Assembly: GCF_024756275.1 (NCBI RefSeq)
Contig: NZ_JANUGQ010000014.1
Coordinates: 1 to 64,000 of the forward strand
DNA length: 64,000 bases
Reading direction: 5' to 3'
DNA from: Streptomyces pyxinae
GTDB lineage: Bacteria; Actinomycetota; Actinomycetes; Streptomycetales; Streptomycetaceae
In this document: positions 8,786-17,307 of the stretch, in pieces
Layout of the letters: each line of letters begins with the position of its first letter
How positions within the stretch are numbered: position 1 is the stretch's first letter
Position numbers and translations under genes: made by a program
Notes under the pieces: model-generated
What the model saw: only the letters and a program-made list of their open reading frames with translations
Databases searched by the model: none
What the model was told of the DNA's origin: nothing

Positions 8786-10048
8786 TCAGCCCTCGATGAC
8801 CACCGCTCCGGCGTCCTCGCCCTCGCCCGGCGCACCGGGGGCGCCCCCGCCGTCCGGGCCGGGTCCGGCCGAGGAGGAGCCGTCCGCCCCGCCGGACTCC
8901 GCGTCCGGCTCGGGGACGTCGCCGCCGGAGATCCCGGGCACGGCGAACTCCGGGTCCTGGGCGTCCGGCGCCTGAGCGCCCGGGTCGTCCGGCTCCGGGG
9001 AGTCCGGCTCCATGCCGCCGCCACCCTCCGGCTCCCCGGGCACCGCTCCGGACCCGGCGTCCGGCTCGGGCGCCGGGTCCTGGGGCACCGGGTCGGCCCC
9101 GGTGGACCCGCCCGCGTCCGGGGCCGGCACGGCGGAGCCGGGCGCGGTGGCGCCGGAGCCGGCGGGTTCGTCAGCGCCGGGCCGGGTGGGCACCGGGACC
9201 GGGGCCACCGAGGACTCCGCGACGTCCCGGTCGGAAGGGGAGCCCGGGGGCGCGGTGGCAGGCTGCTTGTCCTGGTCACCGGAGGTGCCGGTCCTGCGCT
9301 CGATCCAGGTGTTGGCGGCGGTGTCGGCGATGATCAGATTGTCGATCATCTGCTGGGTGGGAGCGACGGTGATGACCCGGTCGGGCCGGTAACCCTCCCA
9401 CCGCTTGCCGCGCTCCACCGCGCCCCCGCCGCCCGAGGGCTGGCGCAGCGGATTGCCGCAGGCACAGCGCACCCGGGGTGCCCCGTACTGGTCCACCAGC
9501 ACCGCGGTGCCCGACTGGAGGACGGCGTGGAACGGGAACGCCGCGCCGTCGCGGTAGCCGTGGCTGGTCACCCGGGCGTCGGCCCGCAGCGTCACGGCGG
9601 TGAGGCCGCGCAGCCAGCCGGCGAGCCCCGCCGGAGCGACCCCGGCGGCCTGGGCGAAGGCCCGCGCCTTGGCCTGGTCCTCGGTCAGCAGACGGGTCTG
9701 CCGCGCCAGATCGCAGCTCGCGGCCCCCCGGGTGCCGCCGTACAGGCCGGGGGTGGCGCCCGAGACGTCGGGGCCGGAGGTCGTGCCGTCGGCCGGCGCG
9801 GTTCCGGCGGGAGCCCGGGGCGGCACCGCCCGGGGCGCCGGGGCCGCGACGGCGGTCGACGAGGTGAAGGGGTCGGGGCCGGGAACGTCGGCCGCCTGGA
9901 GGTAGAGCTCCTTGCCGGCGGCCACCCGCTCGGTGCCGGCCGTGCCCTGTTCGGCCTCGCTGCCGCAGCCCGCGCTCAGCAGCCCGGCGAGGACGACGGC
10001 GAGGACGGCCGGCACCCGGTACCGGCGGCGACGTGTCGGTGAACGCAC
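8786..10048 (-). CDS. Secreted lipoprotein, DUF6777-like
   Basis: The GTG at 10048 is preceded by GAGGGAGA and gives 420 residues. The N-terminus (RRRRYRV basic start, hydrophobic stretch, lipobox LLSAGC) marks a lipoprotein anchored by the Cys near position 28. The middle (about 40-260) has a conserved-looking region with PDPFTSS, PGLYGGT and paired cysteines (SCDLARQTRLL, VRCACGNPL), resembling the DUF6777 domain of actinobacterial lipoproteins; the assignment is from memory and not certain. The final ~140 residues are a Pro/Gly/Asp/Glu/Ser-rich disordered tail. Function is unknown. It is divergent from the YndJ-like operon across a 370 bp gap. Confidence 0.75.
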   Translation of the reverse strand: MRSPTRRRRYRVPAVLAVVLAGLLSAGCGSEAEQGTAGTERVAAGKELYLQAADVPGPDPFTSSTAVAAPAPRAVPPRAPAGTAPADGTTSGPDVSGATPGLYGGTRGAASCDLARQTRLLTEDQAKARAFAQAAGVAPAGLAGWLRGLTAVTLRADARVTSHGYRDGAAFPFHAVLQSGTAVLVDQYGAPRVRCACGNPLRQPSGGGGAVERGKRWEGYRPDRVITVAPTQQMIDNLIIADTAANTWIERRTGTSGDQDKQPATAPPGSPSDRDVAESSVAPVPVPTRPGADEPAGSGATAPGSAVPAPDAGGSTGADPVPQDPAPEPDAGSGAVPGEPEGGGGMEPDSPEPDDPGAQAPDAQDPEFAVPGISGGDVPEPDAESGGADGSSSAGPGPDGGGAPGAPGEGEDAGAVVIEG

Positions 10049-10322
10049 GCGAAATCTCCCTCTTCGACCTGTCTGCACTCTCGTCTGTGCTCTTGTCCGG
10101 CTCCCGGCCCGTCCGGACCTTTCGCCTTGATCGGATCTCCCTGTCTGCCGCACCCGGGGGCGTCGCACCACCGGAAGGACGCCGAACGGGGCACCGGCCA
10201 CCGGTACGGCCCAGCGGCCGGCCGGGCCTCTCCTCGGCGCCCGGGGCCGGTGCCCGAGGCCCGCCCCGGACGGCGACGGCCGCCCGCCGGACCGCTGCCG
10301 GGCCGACAGGACGACCCTTGTC

Positions 10323-10380
10323 TTGAACGCGTTCAAAAGAGGGTCTAGGGTCGGCGTGACAGTGAATTGAACGTGTTCAA
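10323..10380. promoter_or_regulatory. Paired 14-bp palindromes TTGAACGYGTTCAA (candidate operators)
   Basis: Two near-identical perfect palindromes, TTGAACGCGTTCAA (10323-10336) and TTGAACGTGTTCAA (10367-10380), lie 44 bp apart centre to centre (about four helical turns). The second ends 39 bp before the GTG of the YndJ-like gene. Such symmetric pairs are typical of dimeric repressors, for example TetR-family proteins. They are in the right place to control the rightward operon 10420-13605 and possibly the divergent lipoprotein. No regulator gene is adjacent. The rest of the 10049-10419 gap shows nothing else recognisable. Confidence 0.75.
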
Positions 10381-10419
10381 CATGCGGGGCTCCCCCAGGG
10401 GCCCGGAGAGGCGCGCGGC

Positions 10420-11301
10420 GTGTCCGTACTGGTCGGCCTGATCGTGATGCTCGGGATGCTGGTGATCGTGCCGCTGGGGCTGCGGCTGCTGGAGGCACCC
10501 GGACTGCCGACCGCGCGCCGGCTGTGGCCGCCCGGCGCGGTGGCGGGCGCCGTCTGCCTCTGGCTGCCGCGCGGAGCACCGGCCACCACGCTCGCCCTCT
10601 GCTACGCGCTCGGCGCGGCGGGCCTGCTCCTCTGCGCCGGGCTCCGGGTGCTGCGGGACCGCTCCCTCACCCCGTACGACCTCGCCGTGGCGACCGCGCT
10701 GGGGTGCCCGGCGATCGCCGCGCTCGCGCTGGTCGCGGAGCGTGCCGGGCACCCGCTGTTCGGCTTCGGCCTGGGCATCCTGGCGCTGACCGTGCCGCAC
10801 TTCCACTTCGCCGGCTTCGCCGCCGCCCTGGTGGCCGGGCTGGTCTGCCGGGCGGCGGCCGGACCGCTCGCCCGGTTCGCCGCGCTGAGCGTGCCCGCCG
10901 GCACCCTGCTGGTGCTGCTGGGCTACTTCGTGGACGACTGGGCCGAGCTGGCCGGCGCGCTCGTCCTGACCGCCGGGATGTGGGCGGTGGCGCTGGTCAC
11001 CCGGCGGGAGGTGAGCCCCGGCGGCGACCGCACCACCCGGGCGCTGCTCACCGTGGCGGCGGCGGTCCTGGTCGTCACCATGCTGCTCGCGCTGTGGTGG
11101 GCGCTGGGCGAGGCGACCGGGCTTCCGCACCCCGGCCTGGCCTGGATGGCCGCCACCCATGGCCTCGGCAACGCCCTGGGCTTCGCCCTCTGCTCGGTCC
11201 TGGCCTGGCTGCGGCTCGGCGGGGCACCCGGCCTCCGCCCGGCCGGGAGCGGCCGTCCGGCGGGCTCCGGCACGGCACCCGCCGGGGCCGCCCCACGCTG
11301 A
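10420..11301 (+). CDS. YndJ-like multi-pass membrane protein
   Basis: The GTG at 10420 follows GGAGAGG by 8 nt and gives 293 residues, almost wholly hydrophobic with about 8-9 membrane helices. The histidine-containing motif LTVPHFHFAGFAAALVAG, the LLGYFVDDW loop and ATHGLGNALGF near the C-terminus fit the YndJ family. In Bacillus, yndJ lies beside a DUF1990 (YndH) gene, and here a DUF1990 gene follows directly, which supports the call. The biochemical role is not established. It is the first gene of a rightward operon behind the paired palindromes. Confidence 0.75.
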   Translation: MSVLVGLIVMLGMLVIVPLGLRLLEAPGLPTARRLWPPGAVAGAVCLWLPRGAPATTLALCYALGAAGLLLCAGLRVLRDRSLTPYDLAVATALGCPAIAALALVAERAGHPLFGFGLGILALTVPHFHFAGFAAALVAGLVCRAAAGPLARFAALSVPAGTLLVLLGYFVDDWAELAGALVLTAGMWAVALVTRREVSPGGDRTTRALLTVAAAVLVVTMLLALWWALGEATGLPHPGLAWMAATHGLGNALGFALCSVLAWLRLGGAPGLRPAGSGRPAGSGTAPAGAAPR

Positions 11302-11411
11302 TCCCGCCCCGCCCCCCTGCCCGGCCCGGCCCGGCCCGGCCCGGTGAACCGGTGCCCCGCTGTACCGATGAATCCGATGAATCCGATGGACCCGACGAAG
11401 GAGACGGCCGC

Positions 11412-12044
11412 ATGAACCGGCCCCCGCACACCCCTCGTACGACTCCGGCGGCACGCCCGGACCGTACGGAGAGCACGGAGAGCACGGAGAGCGCAGAGAG
11501 CGGCACCGGCGGCGCAGGCGGCACCGGCGCCTCCGGGGGCGGGCCCGGCTTCAGCTATCCGGAGGTCGGGGCCACCCGGTCGGCCGTGCTGCCGGACGGC
11601 TACCACCAGCTGCGGTACGCCACCCGGATCGGCCGGGGCCAGGAGACTTTCGCGGCGGCCGGCGCGGCCGTCACCACCTGGCGCATGCACCGCGCCTCCG
11701 GCGCCCGGATCCGGGCCGGGGCCGAGCGGGCGGCCCCGGGCGTGGCGGTGAAGGTCGCGCTCGGGTTCCCGCCGGTGGGGCTCGTCGCCCCCTGCCGGGT
11801 GATCTGGACGGCGTACGAGCCGGAGCGCACCGGCTTCGCGTACGGCACCCTGCCCGGGCACCCGGAGTGCGGCGAGGAGGCGTTCCTGGTGGAACTGCGG
11901 CCGGACGGCTCCGTCTGGTTCACCGTCACCGCCTTCAGCCGCCCGGCCCGCTGGTACACCCGGCTGGCCGGGCCGCTGGTGCCGCCCTGCCAGCGCGCGT
12001 ACGCCCGCCGGCTCGGCCGCGTACTGCGCCGGCTGGCCCGGTGA
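11412..12044 (+). CDS. DUF1990 family protein (YndH-like)
   Basis: The ATG at 11412 follows GAAGGAG by 9 nt and gives 210 residues. The first ~50 residues are low-complexity and include the in-frame TES repeat at 11466-11501. The rest is the DUF1990 domain, with GFSYPEVGATR, WRMHRASGARI, CRVIWTAYEP, GFAYGTLPGHPECGEEAF and FSRPARWYTRLAGPL. The family is probably a cytoplasmic small-ligand-binding fold of unknown function. It lies 110 bp after the YndJ-like gene; the gap contains short CCGGC and GATGAATCC tandem words. Confidence 0.85.
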   Translation: MNRPPHTPRTTPAARPDRTESTESTESAESGTGGAGGTGASGGGPGFSYPEVGATRSAVLPDGYHQLRYATRIGRGQETFAAAGAAVTTWRMHRASGARIRAGAERAAPGVAVKVALGFPPVGLVAPCRVIWTAYEPERTGFAYGTLPGHPECGEEAFLVELRPDGSVWFTVTAFSRPARWYTRLAGPLVPPCQRAYARRLGRVLRRLAR

Positions 12045-12150
12045 CCCGGCGCCGGCCCCGGTGCGGCACCGGCGCCGGCGGGGCCGTACCGGGGCCGGGC
12101 GGACGCCCATCCGATCGCCGCTGCCCGGCCGGGGCCGGATACTGGGGACG

Positions 12151-13605
12151 GTGGAATGGATCCCGTGGTTCGCCTCGTCCGACTACTGGCTGAGCCGGCT
12201 GGTCTTCCAGCGGGCGCTGGCCGGTGTGTACGCGGTCGCGTTCCTGAGCGCGGCGCTCCAGTTCCGCGCGCTGATCGGCGAGCGGGGCATCCTGCCCGTA
12301 CCGGAGTTCCTGCGGCGGGTTCCGGCGCGCCGGGCGCCCAGTCTCTTCCGGTGGCGGTATTCGGACCGGTTCTTCGCGCTCTGCGCCTGGGGCGGGGCCG
12401 CTCTCTCACTGACCCTGGTCGCGGGGGCCGGGGACGCGGTGCCGCTGGCCGTGTCGATGCTCCTCTGGGCGGTGCTCTGGGGGCTGTATCTGTCGATCGT
12501 CAACGTCGGCCAGACCTGGTACGGATTCGGCTGGGAATCGCTCCTGCTGGAGACCGGTTTCCTCGCCGTCTTCCTCGGCAACGAGGACACCGCGCCACCC
12601 CTGCTGGTGCTCCTGCTGCTGCGCTGGCTGCTGTTCCGGGTCGAGTTCGGCGCCGGGCTGATCAAGATGCGCGGGGATTCCTGCTGGCGCGATCTGACCT
12701 GTCTCTACTACCACCACGAGACCCAGCCGATGCCCGGACCGCTCAGCTGGTTCTTCCACCGGCTGCCCCGGCCGCTGCACCGGGTGGAGACCGCGGCCAA
12801 CCATGTGGCACAACTGGTGGTCCCGTTCCTGCTGTTCACCCCGCAGCCGGTGGCAAGCGTGGCGGCCGGACTGGTGGTGGTCACCCAGCTCTGGCTGGTG
12901 CTGTCGGGCAACTTCGCCTGGCTGAACTGGCTCACCGTCGTGCTCGCCCTCGCCGCGGTGGACGGCTCCCTGGTGGCCGACCCCCCGGTGCTGCCCGAAC
13001 CGCCGCTCTGGTACGGGGTGCTGGTCCTCGCCGTCACCGTCCTGGTCCTGGTCCGCAGTTGGGGCCCCGCCCGCAATCTGCTCTCCCGGAACCAGGCGAT
13101 GAACCGCTCGTTCGACCCGCTGCATCTGGTCAACACCTACGGGGCGTTCGGCTCGGTGGGCCGGGTGCGCGACGAGATCGTGGTGGAGGGCACCGACAGC
13201 CCGGCCGACGGGCCGGACACGGTGTGGCGGGAGTACGGCTTCCGGGGCAAGCCCGGTGATGTCCGGCGGCTGCCGCGCCAGTTCGCCCCGTACCATCTGC
13301 GGCTCGACTGGATGATGTGGTTCGCCGCCCTCTCCCCCGCCTACGCCCGCCCCTGGTTCGGGCCGCTGGTGGAGCGGCTGCTCGACGGGGACCGGGACAC
13401 CCTGCGGCTGCTGCGCCACAACCCGTTCCCGGGCGTCCCGCCCGCCAGGATCCGCGCCCGGCTCTACCGTTACCGCTTCACCACCTGGCGCGAGCTGCGG
13501 GAGACGGGGGCCTGGTGGCACCGCACCCTGGTACGGGAGTTCCTGCCGCCCACCCGGCTGGCGGCCCCGGCCTCCCCGGCCGCCGGGGAGGGCGCGACCC
13601 CCTAG
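12151..13605 (+). CDS. Lipase maturation factor (LMF1-like) family membrane protein
   Basis: From a GTG at 12151 the product is 484 residues beginning MEWIPWFASSDYW. It has several membrane helices and the family signature region around residues 160-215: LLRWLLFRVEFGAGLIKMRGD, CWRDLTCLYYHHETQPMP and LHRVETAANHV. The C-terminal part carries DEIVVEGT, WREYGFRGKPGD and APYHLRLDWMMWFAAL, as in eukaryotic and bacterial LMF proteins. In animals LMF1 helps lipoprotein lipase fold; the bacterial role is unknown. The ribosome-binding site is close and weak, so an upstream in-frame start cannot be excluded; the ATG at 12156 is in another frame. Third gene of the YndJ-DUF1990-LMF operon. Confidence 0.88.
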   Translation: MEWIPWFASSDYWLSRLVFQRALAGVYAVAFLSAALQFRALIGERGILPVPEFLRRVPARRAPSLFRWRYSDRFFALCAWGGAALSLTLVAGAGDAVPLAVSMLLWAVLWGLYLSIVNVGQTWYGFGWESLLLETGFLAVFLGNEDTAPPLLVLLLLRWLLFRVEFGAGLIKMRGDSCWRDLTCLYYHHETQPMPGPLSWFFHRLPRPLHRVETAANHVAQLVVPFLLFTPQPVASVAAGLVVVTQLWLVLSGNFAWLNWLTVVLALAAVDGSLVADPPVLPEPPLWYGVLVLAVTVLVLVRSWGPARNLLSRNQAMNRSFDPLHLVNTYGAFGSVGRVRDEIVVEGTDSPADGPDTVWREYGFRGKPGDVRRLPRQFAPYHLRLDWMMWFAALSPAYARPWFGPLVERLLDGDRDTLRLLRHNPFPGVPPARIRARLYRYRFTTWRELRETGAWWHRTLVREFLPPTRLAAPASPAAGEGATP

Positions 13606-13688
13606 CGGAACGTGGCCCCGGCGCGGTACGGGCCCCGCCCCGCCCTGCCCGACCGCCGCGCCCCGGCGGAGACGGTGCCGGAAACGCT

Positions 13689-13719
13689 CGTGCCCCCGGC
13701 CGGACGGCGAGGGGGCACG
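13689..13719. terminator. Bidirectional hairpin terminator
   Basis: A perfect 9-bp stem, CGTGCCCCC (13689-13697) with GGGGGCACG (13711-13719), closes a 13-nt loop between the convergent LMF gene and the small 56-residue gene. There is no U-tract, as is common in Streptomyces. Confidence 0.65.
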
Positions 13720-13750
13720 GTCGTACCACGGGCGGGGCCGGGCGCGCGGC

Positions 13751-13921
13751 TCAGTCGATGCCGGGCAGGATGTGCGGCTCCGCGAGATCGTCCTCGTAGC
13801 CGGCCAGCCGGATGGGAGCGGACCGGGCCCACACGTCCAGACTGCCGAGCTTCTCGGCTCTGCCGGGCCGCTCGTCATGTTCGCCGGGTGTCTGCTCCTG
13901 CGTCGTCACTTCTGGTGTCAC
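13751..13921 (-). CDS. Small acidic protein of 56 residues, unknown function
   Basis: A GTG at 13921 with a strong GGAGGAG ribosome-binding site (spacing about 6 nt) opens a 56-codon frame starting MTPEVTTQEQ and ending LAEPHILPGID. The second half, from EKLGSLDVWARSAPIRLAG to YEDDLAEPH, looks well structured and not like GC noise: it has Trp, Tyr and a run of acids. There is no signal peptide or membrane helix. A terminator lies just downstream (13689-13719). The ~270 bp upstream on its own strand contains no other gene. I do not recognise the family. A regulatory peptide or a ribosomally made peptide precursor are possibilities, but no modifying enzyme is adjacent. Confidence 0.65.
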   Translation of the reverse strand: MTPEVTTQEQTPGEHDERPGRAEKLGSLDVWARSAPIRLAGYEDDLAEPHILPGID

Positions 13922-14194
13922 CGCGCACTCCTCCGTGTCGCGAACCTGTGGGACATCTGTGTGCCGTTCGGTCGCGGTGGCGCCGGAAGTCGGGCGGGAC
14001 CGCGGCCTCAGGTGGCAGGCCTGTCCCAGGGCCGGAGCAGGAGGGCGGGTGGGCCCCCCGTTGGCCGGCCGTTCGCTTCAGAGTAACCACATGAGCACGG
14101 TCGCGCTCGATGGAACGCGTCACACCGGACGGTTCCGGACAGCGGAGGCGCAAAGCGGAGAAGTTACCGGAGAGTTCACCAAGGCGGCGTTCCC

Positions 14195-14228
14195 GGGGCG
14201 AGGCGCACTCCGGCGTGCGCCTCGCCCC
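14195..14228. terminator. Strong hairpin terminator downstream of the zinc-ribbon SDR gene
   Basis: A perfect 14-bp stem, GGGGCGAGGCGCAC (14195-14208) with GTGCGCCTCGCCCC (14215-14228), closes a 6-nt loop. It lies 38 bp past the stop of the leftward SDR gene. Confidence 0.8.
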
Positions 14229-14266
14229 GGAGGACCGGGGGGCCGGCCCTCCGGCTCAGCCGTGGC

Positions 14267-15775
14267 TCACCAGTTGCCGGGGGCGTAGTCCTTGAGGAAG
14301 CAGCCGTACAGGTCCTCGCCCAGCTCGCCCCGGACTATCGGGTCGTAGACCCGGGCCGCGCCGTCGACCAGGTCGAGCGGGGCGTGGAAGCCCTCCTCGG
14401 CCAGCCGCACCTTGTCGGGGTGCGGCCGCTCGTCGGTGATCCAGCCGGTGTCCACCGCGGTCATCAGGATGCGGTCGGACTCGAACATCTCCTGGGCGCT
14501 GGTGCGGGTGAGCATGTTGAGCGCCGCCTTGGCCATATTGGTGTGCGGGTGGCCCGCTCCCTTGTAGCCCCGGCCGAAGACGCCCTCCATGGCGGAGACG
14601 TTCACGATGTAGGTGCGGCGGGCCGGGGAGGCGGCCATCGCGGCACGGAGCCGGCTGATCAGGATGAACGGCGCGGTGGAGTTGCAGAGCTGCACCTCCA
14701 GCAGCTCCACGGGGTCCACCTCGCTCACGGTCTGCACCCAGCTGTTGGTGTCGTGCAGATCGGGCACGAGTCCGCCGGCGTCGATGGCGGTGCCCGCCGC
14801 GATCCGGGCGAGCGAGGCCGAGCCGCCGACCAGGGCCAGCTCCGTGACGTCCTGGGCGGTGAGCGTGTCCCCGGCGCGCGGGGAGGGCAGGGCGGCCATG
14901 GTCTCCACCGCGCCGCTGCCGAAGGCCCCGATGACCCGGGCGGGCGGCAGCTCGCCGGCCGGCAGCGGGGCGGACTCGGCGGCGATCAGCTCCCGGTAGG
15001 CGCCCGGGGAACGGCGTACGGTCTGGGCGGCGTTGTTGATCAGGATGTCCAGCGGGCCCTCGGCCGCCACCTCGTCCGCCAGCGCCACCACCTGGGCCGG
15101 GTCGCGGAGGTCGATGCCGACGACCTTGAGCCGGCCGATCCACTCATCGCTGTCCGGCATCGCCTTGAAGCGGCGGATCGCGTCACTGGGGAAGCGGGTG
15201 GTGATGGTGGTGTGGGCGCCGTCCCTCAGCAGCCGCAGGGCGATGTACATGCCGATCTTGGCGCGGCCGCCGGTGAGCAGGGCGCGCTTGCCCGTGAGGT
15301 CGGCGCGGGCGTCCCGGCGGGCCCGGTTCTCGGCGGCGCACTTCTGGCACAGCTGGTGGTAGAACGCGTCCACCTCGACGTACCGGCCCTTGCAGATGTA
15401 GCAGGACCGGGGGCGCCGGAGGACGCCCGCGATCTCGCCGGCCACCGAGGACGAGGGCAGCAGCCCCTGGGTCTCGTCGTCGATCCGGTCGGCGGAGCCG
15501 GTGGCGGTGGCCTCGGTGACGGCCTTGTCGTGCGCGGTCTTGGCGGCGCGGCGCTCCTGGCGGCGGCGCTGCTTGACCGTGCGGTAGATCCCGGCGGTCG
15601 CGCGGCGGACGGTGATCGCGTCCGGGTGGTCGACCTCCAGGGTGTCCAGTTCGGCCAGGACGCCGAGGCAGACCGCCAGGCGCTCGGGGTCGATCCCGGG
15701 GCCCCACTCCTGCGCCAGGTCCTGCGCCCGGGCCTCCTCCGTCACCGTCATGGCGTTCTCGTCTGTCACCGTCAT
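14267..15775 (-). CDS. Zinc-ribbon SDR-fold protein lacking the usual catalytic tyrosine
   Basis: The 502-residue protein has an N-terminal region of about 120 residues with a basic helix (KQRRRQERRAAK), a four-cysteine zinc motif near residues 125-146 (CYIC ... CQKC), then an SDR Rossmann domain: LLTGGRAKIGMYIAL cofactor loop, LDILINNAAQT and the Ser-containing strand IVNVSAMEGVFG (S394). The usual YxxxK reads TNMAK (T412, K416), so the catalytic Tyr is replaced by Thr. This suggests NAD(P) binding without normal SDR chemistry, or altered chemistry (inference). Start choice is uncertain: the ATG at 15775 or the in-frame ATG nine codons later (MTVTEEA); a shared MTVT repeat surrounds both. 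Confidence 0.82.
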   Translation of the reverse strand: MTVTDENAMTVTEEARAQDLAQEWGPGIDPERLAVCLGVLAELDTLEVDHPDAITVRRATAGIYRTVKQRRRQERRAAKTAHDKAVTEATATGSADRIDDETQGLLPSSSVAGEIAGVLRRPRSCYICKGRYVEVDAFYHQLCQKCAAENRARRDARADLTGKRALLTGGRAKIGMYIALRLLRDGAHTTITTRFPSDAIRRFKAMPDSDEWIGRLKVVGIDLRDPAQVVALADEVAAEGPLDILINNAAQTVRRSPGAYRELIAAESAPLPAGELPPARVIGAFGSGAVETMAALPSPRAGDTLTAQDVTELALVGGSASLARIAAGTAIDAGGLVPDLHDTNSWVQTVSEVDPVELLEVQLCNSTAPFILISRLRAAMAASPARRTYIVNVSAMEGVFGRGYKGAGHPHTNMAKAALNMLTRTSAQEMFESDRILMTAVDTGWITDERPHPDKVRLAEEGFHAPLDLVDGAARVYDPIVRGELGEDLYGCFLKDYAPGNW

Positions 15776-15856
15776 GGCGGTCGCCGTTCCTCGATCACTC
15801 GTTTGCCACGTTTCAAAAGCCGAATGGTACGTCAGCGGGGTGCCGACCCGCCAAAC

Positions 15857-15890
15857 GCCCGCCTCCCCGGACGACCGGGGTGAGGCGGGC
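15857..15890. terminator. Hairpin terminator downstream of the Rpf/M23 gene
   Basis: An outer stem, GCCCGCCTC (15857-15865) with GAGGCGGGC (15882-15890), encloses an inner CCCGG/CCGGG stem with an ACGA loop. It lies about 85 bp beyond the stop of the leftward cell-wall gene. Confidence 0.7.
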
Positions 15891-15975
15891 GCGACACCGC
15901 CCGTCGTGGGACGGACGGGGGCGATGACGGTGCGGGCCGGAGCGGGGCCGAGCCGGAGCGGGGCGGGCGGGTGGC

Positions 15976-17307
15976 TCAGATGCTGACTCCCCCGGCCCTG
16001 AGGTAGGCGAGCGGGTCGATGTCGGAGCCGTAGCCCGGCCCGGTGCGGATCTCGAAGTGCAGATGGGGCCCGGTGCTGTTGCCGGTCGAGCCGGAGCGGG
16101 CGATCCGCTGGCCGCCTCCGACGCTCTGGCCCTCGCGGACGGTGAGCGCGGAGAGATGGGCGTACTGGCTGTACCGGCCGTCCTGGTGGCGGATGACGAT
16201 CTGATAGCCGTACGACCCCGCCCAGCCGGCCGAGACGACCCGGCCGGCGGCCACGGCCCGTACCGAGGTCCCGGTGGCCACCGGGAAGTCGACGCCCGTG
16301 TGGTAGCCGCTGGCCCAGGAGGAGCCGGCCTTGCGGTAGGCCGTGCTGGGGCCCGCGTCGACCGGGGCGCTGAACCCGGTGTCGCGCCGCTCCGGGGCCG
16401 GCCGGGCGGCCTGCCGGGGCTTGGCGGGCCCGGGCTTGGCGGCCTGGGGCTCGGCGGTCCGGTGCGGCCGCTCGGCGGGGCGCGTCTTGGTGGGGCGCGG
16501 CTTGGCGGCGGGCTGCGCGTCGGGGTGCCGGGTGGCCGTGGGCCGGGGCTTGGCGGGCACGGGTGACGCGGTGCCGGATCCCGCGGGGCGGGGCTTGGCG
16601 GTGGCGGGTTTGGACTCCGCCGGGCCGGGCCGGGTGTCGGGCTTGGCGGCCGGGGCGCCCCGGAGAGTGAGCCGCTGGCCGGGGATGATCAGGTCGGGGT
16701 CGGCACCGATGACCGCGCGGTTGTGCGCGTACAGCGCCGGCCAGCCGCCCCGGACGTGCTCGGTGGCGGCGATCCCGGAGAGCGAGTCGCCGTGCCGGAC
16801 GGTGTACCCCTCCCGCCGGGTGGGGACGTCGGTCGGCCGGGCGGTCCCGGCCGTCGCCACGGCCTGGCGGGCGGCGGGCTTCTCCGCGGCGCGGGTCGCC
16901 CGTAACAGGGCGACCTCCGGGTCGGCGCCGCCCCGGGTGAGGCCGGCCTCCACCGAGCAGTGCGGCCAGGCGCCCGGCCCCTGGCCGTCGAGCACCTTCT
17001 CGGCGACGGCGATCTGCTCGGCCCGGCTCGCCAGGTCGGCGCGGGGCGCGTAGCGGGTACCGCCGTACGCCTTCCAGGTGGACTGGGTGAACTGGAGACC
17101 GCCGTAGTAACCGTTCCCGGTGTTGACGTCCCAGTTGTTGGTCGACTCGCAGGCCGCGACCTTCTCCCAGGTGTCGGCCGACGCCGCGCCCGCCGGGCCG
17201 GCGGCGATCAGGGGGAGCGCCATACCGGCGCCGCCGGCCGTGAGGCCGAGCGACGCCCGGTTGACAAGGCTGGGCTGATACCGGCGGTGTCGTCCGCGTA
17301 CGGCCAT
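15976..17307 (-). CDS. Secreted Rpf-like transglycosylase with LysM and M23 peptidase domains
   Basis: The 443-residue exported protein has a Tat/Sec-like signal (basic start, GLTAGGAGMALPLIAAGPAGA), a resuscitation-promoting-factor/transglycosylase-like domain (about 43-120; WEKVAACESTNNWDVNTGNG, YYGGLQFTQSTW), a LysM domain (about 168-213; YTVRHGDSLSGIA), a long Lys/Pro/Arg/Thr linker (about 215-315) and a C-terminal M23/LytM metallopeptidase (about 325-440; HTGVDFP and HLHFE zinc ligands). It would bind peptidoglycan, cut glycan strands and cleave peptide stems, as in spore germination or growth. I looked for a c-di-AMP riboswitch in the leader and did not see one. Confidence 0.92.
   Translation of the reverse strand: MAVRGRHRRYQPSLVNRASLGLTAGGAGMALPLIAAGPAGAASADTWEKVAACESTNNWDVNTGNGYYGGLQFTQSTWKAYGGTRYAPRADLASRAEQIAVAEKVLDGQGPGAWPHCSVEAGLTRGGADPEVALLRATRAAEKPAARQAVATAGTARPTDVPTRREGYTVRHGDSLSGIAATEHVRGGWPALYAHNRAVIGADPDLIIPGQRLTLRGAPAAKPDTRPGPAESKPATAKPRPAGSGTASPVPAKPRPTATRHPDAQPAAKPRPTKTRPAERPHRTAEPQAAKPGPAKPRQAARPAPERRDTGFSAPVDAGPSTAYRKAGSSWASGYHTGVDFPVATGTSVRAVAAGRVVSAGWAGSYGYQIVIRHQDGRYSQYAHLSALTVREGQSVGGGQRIARSGSTGNSTGPHLHFEIRTGPGYGSDIDPLAYLRAGGVSI

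Noticed and set aside
12156..13259. An alternative 367-codon frame starting at the ATG 12156
   Set aside because: It is out of frame with the clearly family-matching lipase maturation factor protein and is Arg/Gly/Pro-rich.
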